From NCBI GenBank assembly GCA_002361625.1, contig DETL01000008.1, forward strand, positions 45,131 through 109,130: a stretch of 64,000 nucleotides of DNA, written 5' to 3'. This stretch comes from Bacteroidales bacterium UBA3289 (GTDB taxonomy: Bacteria > Bacteroidota > Bacteroidia > Bacteroidales > UBA932). The position numbers and the translations under genes were made by a program. Within the stretch, counting starts at the first letter, position 1. Each line of letters opens with the position of its first letter. The notes under the pieces were generated by a model that was not told the DNA's origin, searched no databases, and worked only from the letters and a program-made list of their open reading frames with translations. Shown in pieces: positions 50,657 to 59,519 of the stretch.

Positions 50657-51636
50657 ATCACTTGAAGAAGCAGGTACACGAACGGGAGGAGAAGGATGAT
50701 CAACAGCGCCCAGACCAGGAGGTACATGAGACCGGTGCGGATGGCCAGGCGGATGCTGCCTTTCCAGGTTTCCCCGAATAGCTGGCGGTAGTCTATGATG
50801 AGGAGGACGGCCATCAGGAAGAAGCCGATCTTACCACTCTTTCCCCAGGTCAGCAGCAGGTTGAACAGCATGAAGAAAGAGAATTGACACAGGACATAGG
50901 CCGATGTCGCAGCCGCTGCGGAGAATCCCAGGCCCCGTTTCCGAAGGGCCAAGGCCATGGCAAAGCACATGAAAAGGAAATCCCCGAGGAAGAGATAGAC
51001 GCCGCGACTCCGGAGGGAACTTTCGAGGGCCGCCAGGGACGCTTCCCAAGGGGTATCGACATCTTCCGGATGCCTGTCCAGGCTCAGGATATGCTTGTGT
51101 TCCAAAAGCCGGAGAATTCCTCGGATGATTTTCTTCGATCTCGGATTGAGGGGTGCCGAATCGACGTCTATGGAATCAATCGCCGTCGAGTCAATAGCCG
51201 TTGAGTCAATAGCCACCGAACCAACAGCTGTCGAATCAACGGCTGTCGAATCGTCCGCCTGGAGCTCCACCTTCTCCTTGGCCGGAGCGGATTTCCTGGG
51301 GTATTCCGGATTGACGATTGACGAAACCAGCGCAAAGAAGGCGAAGAAGATGATCATGGAGGTGAACGGCGCCATGTACCGTTCGTGCTGTCCGCTCAGG
51401 TAGTCCCGGATCATATACCCGGGACGGAGCAACAGATGCGTGAACGTGCGCTTGGCGTCGTCGTTCAGGAAAGGAATCCCGTCGAAGGTTCCCCGGTAGA
51501 AGTCCCCCTTCCTTTTTTCGGACGACTTCTTCTTCGCTTTCTCCTTGGGTTTCGTCCACGGCAAATAGCCCAGTTTCTGCCAGATCTGGAAGGCCCTGAG
51601 CCATACCCTGAACGCGTCTTTTATCTTCTTCAGCAT
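50653..51636 (-). CDS. DUF3667-family membrane protein with D-S-T-A repeats
   Basis: 327-aa membrane protein. The N-terminal soluble part holds the DUF3667-like signature FLNDDAKRTFTHLLLRPGYMIRDYLSGQ, RYMAPFTSMIIFFAFFAL then forms the first helix (about 88-108). Residues about 125-160 are a low-complexity spacer of D-S-(T/V/I)-(A/D)-(V/I) pentapeptides, followed by three to four more helices. Function unknown. A -7 box TATCTTTG at 51657-51664, with TTTG 21 bp further upstream (51686-51689), is its likely promoter. Confidence 0.78.
   Translation of the reverse strand: MLKKIKDAFRVWLRAFQIWQKLGYLPWTKPKEKAKKKSSEKRKGDFYRGTFDGIPFLNDDAKRTFTHLLLRPGYMIRDYLSGQHERYMAPFTSMIIFFAFFALVSSIVNPEYPRKSAPAKEKVELQADDSTAVDSTAVGSVAIDSTAIDSTAIDSIDVDSAPLNPRSKKIIRGILRLLEHKHILSLDRHPEDVDTPWEASLAALESSLRSRGVYLFLGDFLFMCFAMALALRKRGLGFSAAAATSAYVLCQFSFFMLFNLLLTWGKSGKIGFFLMAVLLIIDYRQLFGETWKGSIRLAIRTGLMYLLVWALLIILLLPFVYLLLQVI
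51158..51262 (-). repeat. 15-bp tandem repeat coding the D-S-x-x-x spacer
   Basis: Six to seven units of GAATCAATCGCCGTC-type sequence lie in phase at 51158, 51173, 51188, 51203, 51218, 51233 and 51248. Each encodes one pentapeptide, so unit gain or loss keeps frame and would change spacer length only. Confidence 0.75.
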
Positions 51637-51656
51637 GCTTGTAAGTCAAAGATTGA

Positions 51657-51689
51657 CAAAGATAGCAAATCTGGATGAAAGACGCCAAA
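51657..51689 (-). promoter_or_regulatory. Promoter of the DUF3667 gene
   Basis: TTTG (rc of 51686-51689), 21 bp, TATCTTTG (rc of 51657-51664), 20 nt before the ATG. Confidence 0.55.
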
Positions 51690-51693
51690 TTCC

Positions 51694-53610
51694 TTAGGCG
51701 TACGAATGCATTCCGCCCAGGAGGAAGTTCACGCCGAAGTAGGTGATGAGGACGCAAAGGAAGGCGCCGATGGTGTACCAGTGGAAGAAGCGCGGGTTCC
51801 GGAAGGGCTTCAGCGCTCCCCCGTGGAGGGTGAAGGAATAGACCAGCAGGGTGACCAGGGCCCATGTTTCCTTCGGGTCCCAGGCCCAGTAGCTGCCCCA
51901 GGAGATGTTCGCCCAGACGGCGCCGAGGAAGGTGCCGAAGGTGAGGAGGAACACCGCCGGATACAGGACGACGAGACTCACGTCACGAAGGTTCTCCCGC
52001 GCCTCGGCCGAAGGAACGGCCACGCCCATGATGCCGTTGAAGGCCACCAGGCCGAAGAGCGTGTAGGACATCATCATGGACAGCACGTGGATGGACAGGA
52101 GCGGAGACTGGAGGACCGGCATCAGCGGCATGATCTGGGGGCTCACACCGGCCCGGCTCGCCAGCAGCATCGTAAAGCCCGCCAGCAGGAAGCCCAGCGG
52201 TTGAATCAGCGGGAACCGCTTGTAAAGCAGCAGGATAGCCAGCGTCGCGAACCACGCCATCAGCATCATCACATTGTATCGGCCCACATACGGACCCGTG
52301 CCGGAAACATACCAGCGAAGGCCGATGACGACTGTCAGGTACAGCCAGATGAGGAGGGCGACGATCGCCCCGGCGGTCAGCACCCAGGCCGGATACTTCT
52401 TCCGTTTCGTGATCAGGATGCCGCCCAGGATGAACAGGACGACCCCGAGGGTCAGGCACAGCATGAACTCCACCTTGGGCCGGGCGATCCGGATGTACAG
52501 GCGTTCCGCCTTCACCTTCTTCGCCGACGGGATGACGGACGCCGCCGTCTTCTCCTGATAGGCCTTGATGCCCTGCAGAATCTTTTCCGCCCCGGCGATA
52601 TCGCCCGCCGTCACAGACTCCTTCACGAGGTCCGCGGACTTCCGAAGGAAGGTCCAGAGCTCCTCGTCCTCATACACCTGCTCCGGGAACTGGTCCGAAG
52701 CCGCATACCAGGATACGGTGCCGGTAGAGTCGGCAAGCGGGAAGATTTTCATCTTCTCCAACGACTCGATGGCCGCATCGGCACCCTTCTCCTGCAGATA
52801 GGTATCGAAAGGACATACCCGGTGTCCATAGTACACGTACATGTCGCCCAGGGCCTTTTCCAGGTCGCGGGAACCGGCCGCCGAAGCGCTGACGGACGGA
52901 AGCGCCAGGAAGAGCACCACCGCCGCCGTCATGGATGCGACCCGCCTGAGCGCAGCCCGGAAGGCCGTATCCTTCTGGAAGAAGAAGCCGATCATGGACA
53001 GGAGCAGGATGAGATAGCCTGCATAGGTGATTCCGACGCCCCAGGGGTCGTGGCTCACAGCCAGGATGCTGCCCTTCCCGTCCTCGTCGTAATCGGCCTG
53101 GTAAAAGCGGTAGCCCCGGTACTTGGCGATGTTGTTCATGGAGATCGTAACCGCCTCACCTTCGGGGAGAAAGGTGATTTCGGAGCGATAATCGGACGGC
53201 ATCTTGGAACCGTGATGGTACTCGATGGCGAACGCGTCCAGCCGGATGCTGAACGGAAGCTCGGCCATCGACTCATCCTCCAGTTCGAAGGTGCCTTTCG
53301 CCTCCCCTTCCCGGAGATGGATCATCCCGGTTTCGCCGAAGACATAGGTCACGAACGCTCCGGCCAGGATCACGACGAGGCCTACATGCAAGGCCATCGT
53401 GATCACCCGCTTGGGCGTTCCGTACAGGACCAGATAGATCAGCCCCGCCACGGCCGTCACCGCCCACAGGGTGATAAACAACGGATTGTGATAAAACACG
53501 TCAAAGGCGACGGGCGTACCTTTGATCTTCTCGACGATGGTGGCGGCCATCATCATCACGATGAGGACCGCCGCCGCGCCGTAGGAGAGATATTTGCAAG
53601 TTCGTTTCAT
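51694..53610 (-). CDS. Fused ResB/CcsA cytochrome c biogenesis protein (CcsBA)
   Basis: 638-aa inner-membrane protein that delivers haem to apocytochromes c in the system II pathway. The N-terminal ResB/CcsB-like part (about 1-250) is fused to a CcsA part carrying the tryptophan-rich haem-handling motif WGSYWAWDPKETWALVTLL (about residues 563-581), with flanking histidines in SIHVLSMMM and FTLHGG. A loop with GHRVCPFDTYLQ sits between them. A minus-strand -7 box TATCTTTG (53619-53626) lies just before the ATG. It directly follows the di-haem protein gene, its probable client. Confidence 0.9.
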   Translation of the reverse strand: MKRTCKYLSYGAAAVLIVMMMAATIVEKIKGTPVAFDVFYHNPLFITLWAVTAVAGLIYLVLYGTPKRVITMALHVGLVVILAGAFVTYVFGETGMIHLREGEAKGTFELEDESMAELPFSIRLDAFAIEYHHGSKMPSDYRSEITFLPEGEAVTISMNNIAKYRGYRFYQADYDEDGKGSILAVSHDPWGVGITYAGYLILLLSMIGFFFQKDTAFRAALRRVASMTAAVVLFLALPSVSASAAGSRDLEKALGDMYVYYGHRVCPFDTYLQEKGADAAIESLEKMKIFPLADSTGTVSWYAASDQFPEQVYEDEELWTFLRKSADLVKESVTAGDIAGAEKILQGIKAYQEKTAASVIPSAKKVKAERLYIRIARPKVEFMLCLTLGVVLFILGGILITKRKKYPAWVLTAGAIVALLIWLYLTVVIGLRWYVSGTGPYVGRYNVMMLMAWFATLAILLLYKRFPLIQPLGFLLAGFTMLLASRAGVSPQIMPLMPVLQSPLLSIHVLSMMMSYTLFGLVAFNGIMGVAVPSAEARENLRDVSLVVLYPAVFLLTFGTFLGAVWANISWGSYWAWDPKETWALVTLLVYSFTLHGGALKPFRNPRFFHWYTIGAFLCVLITYFGVNFLLGGMHSYA

Positions 53611-53618
53611 ACAGGAGA

Positions 53619-53626
53619 CAAAGATA
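53619..53626 (-). promoter_or_regulatory. -7 promoter box of ccsBA
   Basis: TATCTTTG on the minus strand in the 37-bp gap between the di-haem gene and ccsBA; ATG follows after 8 nt. It gives ccsBA a promoter of its own inside the longer cluster. Confidence 0.5.
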
Positions 53627-53647
53627 ACCTAAATAACGGAAAATCCG

Positions 53648-55420
53648 CTAGATAGATTCGATGAATTTCACGACGGCGTCGCGATCGGCCTTGGAGAGGT
53701 TGTAGAACTTCTCGGTGGACTCGAAGGCGTCGCTCTTCCGGGAATAGGCGTGCCACATGATGGCTTCCACGACATTCCGGGCGCGACAGTCGTGCAGACG
53801 GTCGGAGGCGCCGGTATTCAGGGCGGAGAGGCCGCGGCCCCACAGCGGCGTGGTGCGACACCAGGTACCGTGGATGTCGTTCTTCATGAACAGACGATGC
53901 TGGATGAAGTCGGAGTAGGGCCAGATGGTCTGGTTCGCATACCGCGGAAGAGGCTTGTTCTCATTCATCGCCGGGGACCAGTAGTTGTCGTCGCCGGTCT
54001 TCCAGGACGGCTTGTGGCAGGAGGCGCAGCCCATGCTCATGAACAGTTCCTTGCCCCGCTGGACATCCTTGTCATGCAGATTGCGGGCGCGCGGAATGGA
54101 CAGGCCCCGGTGCCAGACCATGAAGTCGTAGAAATCGTCAGCCGACATCTCCGGCTCGAAGTTGTGATAGGGATTGTCGAACTGGTTCGTAGAAGGGCTC
54201 AGGAGGGCCAGGACGGCCTCGGAGATTTCCGCATCGGTGACGGTACCGTCTTCATTGACATCGACATAGTAAGGAGAAGAGGCGCCTTCCTCGCGGATGG
54301 CCTTGATGACGGACGGAGTCTCGGACATCTTGCGGGCCCAGGCGACCGTCGTGTACAGGAACGGGCGGTCCGGACGGGACACGTTGGTGATGTTCCAGAT
54401 GGCGTTGGCACCGGCGCCGTCCTGCAGGCTGCCGCGGGTCATCGCATAGGTGAAGCGCTTGACAGGGGCATAGGTGCCGCGGGCGACGAAAGTACCGTCG
54501 GCCAGGTAGCCGTCGCCGTAGATACCGGGCTGCCAGTTCCCATAATAGGCCGTAGGAGCGAAATCATTGGCCGCCTTGTCCCAGAACGCAGGATTCAGTT
54601 CCACGTACGGAGCCTCGGCCTGATACTGTTCGCGGATGGCCTCCGCCGGGATCGCGTCGATGAGGCCGGAGCCGATCACGCCGATGGTGGATTCCAGCCG
54701 GAAGCCCATGGTAAGGCCCTTCTCCTTCGCCGTATCATACGGATTCGGATTCGTGTTGAAGGCCTCACGGTCGATGGTAAGTTCCGGATACTGAAGCGTA
54801 TAAGCCTCTCCATCGGGGAACGTCATCGGCAGTCCGCTTTCCATCGCGGCAATCGGAATCCAGTCGATGTGGATTCCCTTCTCGTCGATGGGCGGGAGGA
54901 ACGGATCGGCGGACATGGTCTGCGGCATGCCGGTCACTTCGGAAACGTAGGCACCGTCGTTGGAGCCGGGTTCATTGGCATAATAGACCACCAGGAGGTA
55001 GCCGTTGCCGAAAGCGCGGGAGGTGTTGGCCTCATACACGCTCTGCCACTTGCCGTGGCCGTAGGCGGGGTGGCAGTCCAGGCAGGACTTGCGCACGGAG
55101 GCCGGTCCCAGACCGCGGAACGGGGCGGTGTTCAGCGTGACATTACGCTCGAAGAACATCTCGCCATGGTTGAAGGCGTTTTCGAGCCCTTGCTCAATGA
55201 CGGCCGGCGCCTCGTCCTCATAGCACCCTTCGGTGACATTATCCGTGGTACCGAGACGGCCGCCTACATACCATTCGTCGGCCGTGAAGTTACCGACGGC
55301 CTGCCCCACATACTTGGCATCGGACTCATGTGCCGGGGTGGGGCCCACTTCATGATCCAAGCAAGCAGTCGCGGCGAAAGCCGCGGCTGCAAGCGCTAAA
55401 ACAATATGAATTCTTTTCAT
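53648..55420 (-). CDS. Di-haem oxidoreductase-like c-type cytochrome lipoprotein
   Basis: 590-aa exported lipoprotein (signal ends ATACLDH) of the di-haem oxidoreductase/thiol oxidoreductase family. Two c-haem sites are present: CLDCHP at residues 113-118 and CASCHKPSW near 450. An acidic loop DVNEDGTVTDAEISEAV near 400 resembles an EF-hand-like calcium site. The family often accompanies imelysins in iron-related operons. It is 3 nt after the imelysin gene and is followed by ccsBA, so synthesis and haem loading of the cytochrome are linked. Exact substrate unknown. Confidence 0.88.
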   Translation of the reverse strand: MKRIHIVLALAAAAFAATACLDHEVGPTPAHESDAKYVGQAVGNFTADEWYVGGRLGTTDNVTEGCYEDEAPAVIEQGLENAFNHGEMFFERNVTLNTAPFRGLGPASVRKSCLDCHPAYGHGKWQSVYEANTSRAFGNGYLLVVYYANEPGSNDGAYVSEVTGMPQTMSADPFLPPIDEKGIHIDWIPIAAMESGLPMTFPDGEAYTLQYPELTIDREAFNTNPNPYDTAKEKGLTMGFRLESTIGVIGSGLIDAIPAEAIREQYQAEAPYVELNPAFWDKAANDFAPTAYYGNWQPGIYGDGYLADGTFVARGTYAPVKRFTYAMTRGSLQDGAGANAIWNITNVSRPDRPFLYTTVAWARKMSETPSVIKAIREEGASSPYYVDVNEDGTVTDAEISEAVLALLSPSTNQFDNPYHNFEPEMSADDFYDFMVWHRGLSIPRARNLHDKDVQRGKELFMSMGCASCHKPSWKTGDDNYWSPAMNENKPLPRYANQTIWPYSDFIQHRLFMKNDIHGTWCRTTPLWGRGLSALNTGASDRLHDCRARNVVEAIMWHAYSRKSDAFESTEKFYNLSKADRDAVVKFIESI

Positions 55421-55423
55421 GGT

Positions 55424-56653
55424 TTACAGTTTGGAAATCCAGTCGGCAGCTTCGTTCAGCAGAGCATCCAAAGCATTGATTTTCACGATAGCCGTCTCGG
55501 CGACAGCGGCGGTGGGATCATCCACGAAGGCCTTTCCGCTCGCGAGGCAGGCGTCGAGGGAAGCGACGGCATCCTTCAGGGCGGACTCGAGGTTCGAGGC
55601 CTTGCTCCAGCCGTTGTCCTTCAGGAACTGCATGATGGAGGCGGAAGCGGCGCTGGTACGGCCCTGGCCGCCATACAGGCTGTACTGGACGGAAAGGATG
55701 TTGTCCTTGAAATCCTGGTAGGACTTCTTGGAATACGGGGACTCGATATAATCGGGATCGTAGTCCTTGCTGTTCACATAGTGGGCAGTGCCGATCTTGG
55801 TGTTGGCCACCTCGTTGGCAATGTTGGAGCAACCCGCGACCAGGATGTTGGAGACCGCTTCCGGCCAGCTGCGGTAGGTGCTGCCGGCATTGCCGGTGCC
55901 CAGCAGGTTTTCGCCATACGTGAGACCGGAATCCATAACGGTGTTCAGTTCCAGTTCATCCTCGACCAGTTTCACCCGGGCTGCCGGAGCGTCCGGATCC
56001 CAGGCGACCTGGAGCTCGAAGCAGTAGTTTCTGAGGTCCTCGGCCACGGCGGTGGCGAAGATCACCTCGCTCTTGCCGGTGACATTCCGGCCGGCGAAAG
56101 CCTCGTCGTCCTCCACGCCATTCAGGGCAGCGGCCTTGCGGTTCGCCCCGTCGCGGAAGATGATGAACTCGATCCCATGGAAGCCCAGGGACGCGGCGCC
56201 CACCTCATCCACGGCACCGGCGCCTTCCTTGTCCAGGTCGGCGATGGTCTCGGCATTCGAAAGACTCTTGGCAAGCTTGTCCTTGTCCAGCGGCCAGGAG
56301 TCGATATGCGGGTCGATGCCGTAAGCGGTGGCGGCACCATAGAGGAAGGCCTCGCTCTGCTCCCACCATTTACGGGCGGAAAGGAAGGTCGTGCAGATTG
56401 CGTCGATGTCCGCCTGCGCATAGGTATCCTTCGCCTTGAGGGCGGCAAGCTGGTTGTACAGGGACTCCGTCTCGTCGGCCAGGTTGCCATAGATTTCATA
56501 GATGACGCCCGGGACATAGGTCTCCACGGCGGCCTTGAGGGCCTTTTCCTGTGCCGTCAGGCCAGTGGGATCGGCCTTGGGATCCTTGTTGCAGGAGGCG
56601 AGCGTCAGGGAAGCAAGCGCGAAGACGCCCAAAGTTTTCATCAGTCGTTTCAT
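55424..56653 (-). CDS. Imelysin-family (peptidase M75-like) lipoprotein
   Basis: 409-aa helical lipoprotein (lipobox ending LASC). The imelysin signature G-x-H-x-x-E is seen as GFHGIE at residues 157-162, preceded by KWWEQSEAFLYGAATAYG. Imelysins such as IrpA bind metal, mostly iron, at the cell envelope; peptidase activity is doubtful. It stands between the outer-membrane barrel gene (16 nt) and the di-haem cytochrome (3 nt), the usual neighbours. The surface location and partners suggest metal capture or redox-linked uptake; this is inference. Confidence 0.88.
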   Translation of the reverse strand: MKRLMKTLGVFALASLTLASCNKDPKADPTGLTAQEKALKAAVETYVPGVIYEIYGNLADETESLYNQLAALKAKDTYAQADIDAICTTFLSARKWWEQSEAFLYGAATAYGIDPHIDSWPLDKDKLAKSLSNAETIADLDKEGAGAVDEVGAASLGFHGIEFIIFRDGANRKAAALNGVEDDEAFAGRNVTGKSEVIFATAVAEDLRNYCFELQVAWDPDAPAARVKLVEDELELNTVMDSGLTYGENLLGTGNAGSTYRSWPEAVSNILVAGCSNIANEVANTKIGTAHYVNSKDYDPDYIESPYSKKSYQDFKDNILSVQYSLYGGQGRTSAASASIMQFLKDNGWSKASNLESALKDAVASLDACLASGKAFVDDPTAAVAETAIVKINALDALLNEAADWISKL

Positions 56654-56669
56654 ATGCAGTTGGTTTTGA

Positions 56670-57926
56670 TTATTTGCGGTTGAAAAAGGCCATGTAGCAG
56701 ATACCCAGGCTCACGGACGGCTCGGGATTGTATCCGGCCTTCAGGAAACGGTGCGAATACTCCGCCTTCACGGCAATCTGCGGAATCGGGAAGTAATTCA
56801 GGCCCACGGCAATGCGGTTCTTCACCGTCCACTCGGCGGGTTCCTCGCCCACATCGGGGATAAAAGAATTGTAGTATTCGTAGCGGCCGAAGACGAAGAG
56901 CTGCTTTTCCGTATGGGCAAACCAGGGAAGGATGTCGTAACCGGCCTCGCCGCCGAATGCCATGGCGCCTTTGCCCACGGCGGACTTCTTATACGGAGCG
57001 TTGTTGGCGGAACGGTTGCGCTTCATGTTGCTGATCATCGTGGCATCCCCGACATAACCGTAATCGGCATTGCCCCGGGCGATGAGGCGGCGACCTTTGT
57101 ATTCGAAGTCGAAAGCCCCCACGGCGGTCCGGCCCACCACCCCGGCATAGCGGGAGGATTCGGCGATGACCTCATAAGGGTAGGTATTGTTGAAAGCGCG
57201 GCCATAGAAGCCGCTGAGGGACATCCTCAGGTTCTTGACGGAGTAATTGTCGATCCGGCCGGCAAAACCCAACTGGTTCGCAGCCTTGAACTCGAAGGGG
57301 GATCCGGCGCCGTTCTTGATGAAGTTCTCGGTATTGAACATATAGGCGTCCAGGCCGGCGATCACCATGGCTTCGTAGCGCCAGTGGGCCGTCCGGCCCC
57401 ACAGGCTGATGCCCGTGTCATGCCAGGTGGAAGGAAGGATCGTGTACTCCCCTTCCGGACGATACACGGTAAAGAAGTTCAGGGGCTCATGGGCATTGTT
57501 CAGCCCACCCACGGGAACGACCATGTGGCCCATCCGGAGATTCAGCTCCGGGCGGAAGCTTTTCTGGATCCAGAACTGCTCCAGCTCCACTTCGCCGCCC
57601 TTCTCGATCTCGGACTCCCACTCGCCGGCCTCCTCGAACTCCTTCTCGGAAGCGGTACCGGTACCGGTGTGCTCGAACTCGATCTCCGTCTGCATGGACC
57701 AACCCTTTCCGAAGTCGTAACCGACATAGATCACGGCATGCGGAATATCGAAACGGCCATGCTGCTCACCCGCATGCGACGCAGCGGAAGAATAGCGGTA
57801 CACATTGTCGCTGTAGAAGTTACGCGTCATCGCGACCTCGCCATAGCCACCTACGGTCAGACGCTGCGCCCAACCGGAAACGGTTCCCAGCAGGACGGTA
57901 ACGAGGATAATCAGAAGTCTTTTCAT
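56670..57926 (-). CDS. Outer-membrane beta-barrel porin-like protein
   Basis: 418-aa exported barrel: signal peptide MKRLLIILVTVLLGTVSGWA, then alternating strands with GYGEVAMTRNFYSD and HAVIYVGYDFGKGWSMQTEIEFEH and a C-terminal aromatic-rich end (ICYMAFFNRK). It resembles phosphate-selective porin O/P-like proteins of Bacteroidota, though the family is loose. It heads the cluster with imelysin, di-haem protein and ccsBA, so it could be the outer-membrane channel of that system. The promoter has TTG-N20-TATCTTTGC at 57948-57979. Confidence 0.8.
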   Translation of the reverse strand: MKRLLIILVTVLLGTVSGWAQRLTVGGYGEVAMTRNFYSDNVYRYSSAASHAGEQHGRFDIPHAVIYVGYDFGKGWSMQTEIEFEHTGTGTASEKEFEEAGEWESEIEKGGEVELEQFWIQKSFRPELNLRMGHMVVPVGGLNNAHEPLNFFTVYRPEGEYTILPSTWHDTGISLWGRTAHWRYEAMVIAGLDAYMFNTENFIKNGAGSPFEFKAANQLGFAGRIDNYSVKNLRMSLSGFYGRAFNNTYPYEVIAESSRYAGVVGRTAVGAFDFEYKGRRLIARGNADYGYVGDATMISNMKRNRSANNAPYKKSAVGKGAMAFGGEAGYDILPWFAHTEKQLFVFGRYEYYNSFIPDVGEEPAEWTVKNRIAVGLNYFPIPQIAVKAEYSHRFLKAGYNPEPSVSLGICYMAFFNRK

Positions 57927-57947
57927 TGCGTCTCGTCAGTTTCGAGC

Positions 57948-57979
57948 GCAAAGATAGGCCGGCAAAAAGCAAGCGGCAA
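57948..57979 (-). promoter_or_regulatory. Promoter of the porin-imelysin-cytochrome cluster
   Basis: Minus-strand TTG (57977-57979), 20 bp, TATCTTTGC (57948-57956), about 22 nt before the ATG. The -33 element lies inside the terminator stem of the preceding gene. Confidence 0.65.
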
Positions 57980-58001
57980 TCCCCATTTTTAGGGATTGCC
58001 G
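57974..58001 (-). terminator. Terminator of the sppA-manA-S4 operon
   Basis: CGGCAATCCC (57974-57983) and GGGATTGCCG (57992-58001), perfect 10-bp stem with 8-nt loop; the minus strand continues CTTGCTTTTTG. It ends transcription of the S4-domain gene and overlaps the -33 box of the next operon. Confidence 0.75.
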
Positions 58002-58042
58002 GAAGTTGTTAACCATTCGTAAGGATGATGGAGCCCGAAATC

Positions 58043-58489
58043 CTACAACGAATCGATGTCTTCGTCGGTGAGGCCGAAACGGGCCGCCACGTCGTCGGGG
58101 ATGTCGTTGAAGTCGATGGCGTCCCAGGCCTCCTCGATCTCCCGGCGGTCCTTCTTCGTGGGACGGCCGGCGCCGCGGTCGCGGGTGACGAAGAACGTTT
58201 CCACCGGAGCGCGGAGCTTCTCGAGTTCGGAAGCGGGCGTCAGGTTCTCCGCATATTGCGGGACCAGTTTCGCCCCCACGCGGCGCTCCAGCGGCTGCAA
58301 TACTTTATAAGTGAAGGTCAAGGTTCCTTTCCGGACCTGCAGGATATCGCCGGGCTTGACCTCTTTGGAGGGCTTGGCATTGACCCCGCCGATCTTCACT
58401 TTCCCGCCTTTGCAGGCATCGGTGGCGTCGGTCCGGGTCTTGAAGGCCCGGATCGCCCAGAGGAATTTGTCAATACGCGTATCGGCCAT
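58043..58489 (-). CDS. S4-domain RNA-binding protein (HslR-like)
   Basis: 148-aa RNA-binding protein with an N-terminal S4 domain (MADTRIDKFLWAIRAFKTRT, KGGKVKIGGVNAKPSKEVKPGD), like Hsp15/HslR that rescues nascent 50S-peptidyl-tRNA complexes in other bacteria. The C-terminal half (GRPTKKDRREIEEAW) is typical of the family; the final acidic extension is longer than in E. coli. The start at 58489 was chosen over a GTG-type codon upstream because it gives the family N-terminus and lies 1 nt after the manA stop. Confidence 0.87.
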   Translation of the reverse strand: MADTRIDKFLWAIRAFKTRTDATDACKGGKVKIGGVNAKPSKEVKPGDILQVRKGTLTFTYKVLQPLERRVGAKLVPQYAENLTPASELEKLRAPVETFFVTRDRGAGRPTKKDRREIEEAWDAIDFNDIPDDVAARFGLTDEDIDSL

Positions 58490-58490
58490 G

Positions 58491-59516
58491 TCACGACAGT
58501 TCAGGATCCGGGAGTTCGTCACCTTCCAGACCGTCATAATCCTCCCCCTTCAGGTAAGGCTCTGCAGCAGGGTCGATATAGGCGTCGGGCTCGTGACGGT
58601 GCTCGAGAAGCACCTCCAGGACCAGGGTGTCCCGATCCGTCGGGGCCAGGATGAAGTTCTTGAGTTCGGCGGGAACAAGGACGGCGTCACCTTCGCGGAA
58701 GCGGAGACGATCCATCCCGTCCACCTCCACCGCACCGGCGCCATGGACACAGGCGTAGAGTCGGAAACTTCCTCCCTGGTCCGTCACGCGGACGGCATCA
58801 CGAAGGCGAATGGCATTGACCGTAAACTGCGGAGTGACAGCGAGTTTCTCTGTAACAGCCTCGGGATTCCCCTTCACCGGCCGCGGCATCCGGTAGGCCT
58901 TGAAGTCAATCAGGTCGAAGGCTTCTTCCAGGTGCAGTTCGCTTTCGGCATCGCCCCAGGCATGCAGGCGGAACCACAGTTCGGAGGACTCGGCCACTTC
59001 CAGAAGGCGCACATCCTGCGCCGCATGGACCATGCCGGGGGTAACCAGATAGTGCTCCCCGACTTTCGGCACAATCACATTCAGGAGCTCCTCCACGGTG
59101 CCGTCCAGGCACTTCTCGTAGAACTCCGTGGCGGTCACATCGCGCTTGAAACCCAGGTAAAGCTTCGCATCGGGCCCGGCCGCGGACACGTACCAGAGCG
59201 CGGTCTTGCCGAAGGCGTCATAGCGCTGCTCGGCCGCCTCGTCGTCCGGATTCACGTGCAGGGAGGTTCGGCCCTTGATGTCCAGCCACTTGACCATGAC
59301 CGGGAACTGCGTCCCGTAATTCTCGAAGGGCACCTCGCCGGCAATCCGCTCCAGGTATGTCTGCATGATATCGCTGATGGAATTCCCCGAAAGCCAGCCA
59401 TCCAGGGCCACCGAATCGATGTACCCGAGATCGGCAATCCGGTATTCCACCATCCCCCATTTCCGTTCCACCCGTTCAGGCTGGAAACGCATGGGTGTCA
59501 GTTTCTTTTCATCCAT
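58491..59516 (-). CDS. manA: Mannose-6-phosphate isomerase, class I
   Basis: 341-aa cupin-fold isomerase converting mannose-6-phosphate to fructose-6-phosphate for mannose use or GDP-mannose supply. The zinc site segment is MVKWLDIKGRTSLHVNPDDE around residues 73-92, where the family consensus reads SVQVHP, and TPGMVHA follows later; the cupin end has AVEVDGMDRLRFREGDAVLVPAEL. The glutamine normally in SVQVHP is replaced here (LHVNP), so the zinc ligands should be checked. It is 3 nt after sppA. Confidence 0.78.
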   Translation of the reverse strand: MDEKKLTPMRFQPERVERKWGMVEYRIADLGYIDSVALDGWLSGNSISDIMQTYLERIAGEVPFENYGTQFPVMVKWLDIKGRTSLHVNPDDEAAEQRYDAFGKTALWYVSAAGPDAKLYLGFKRDVTATEFYEKCLDGTVEELLNVIVPKVGEHYLVTPGMVHAAQDVRLLEVAESSELWFRLHAWGDAESELHLEEAFDLIDFKAYRMPRPVKGNPEAVTEKLAVTPQFTVNAIRLRDAVRVTDQGGSFRLYACVHGAGAVEVDGMDRLRFREGDAVLVPAELKNFILAPTDRDTLVLEVLLEHRHEPDAYIDPAAEPYLKGEDYDGLEGDELPDPELS

Positions 59517-59519
59517 GCA

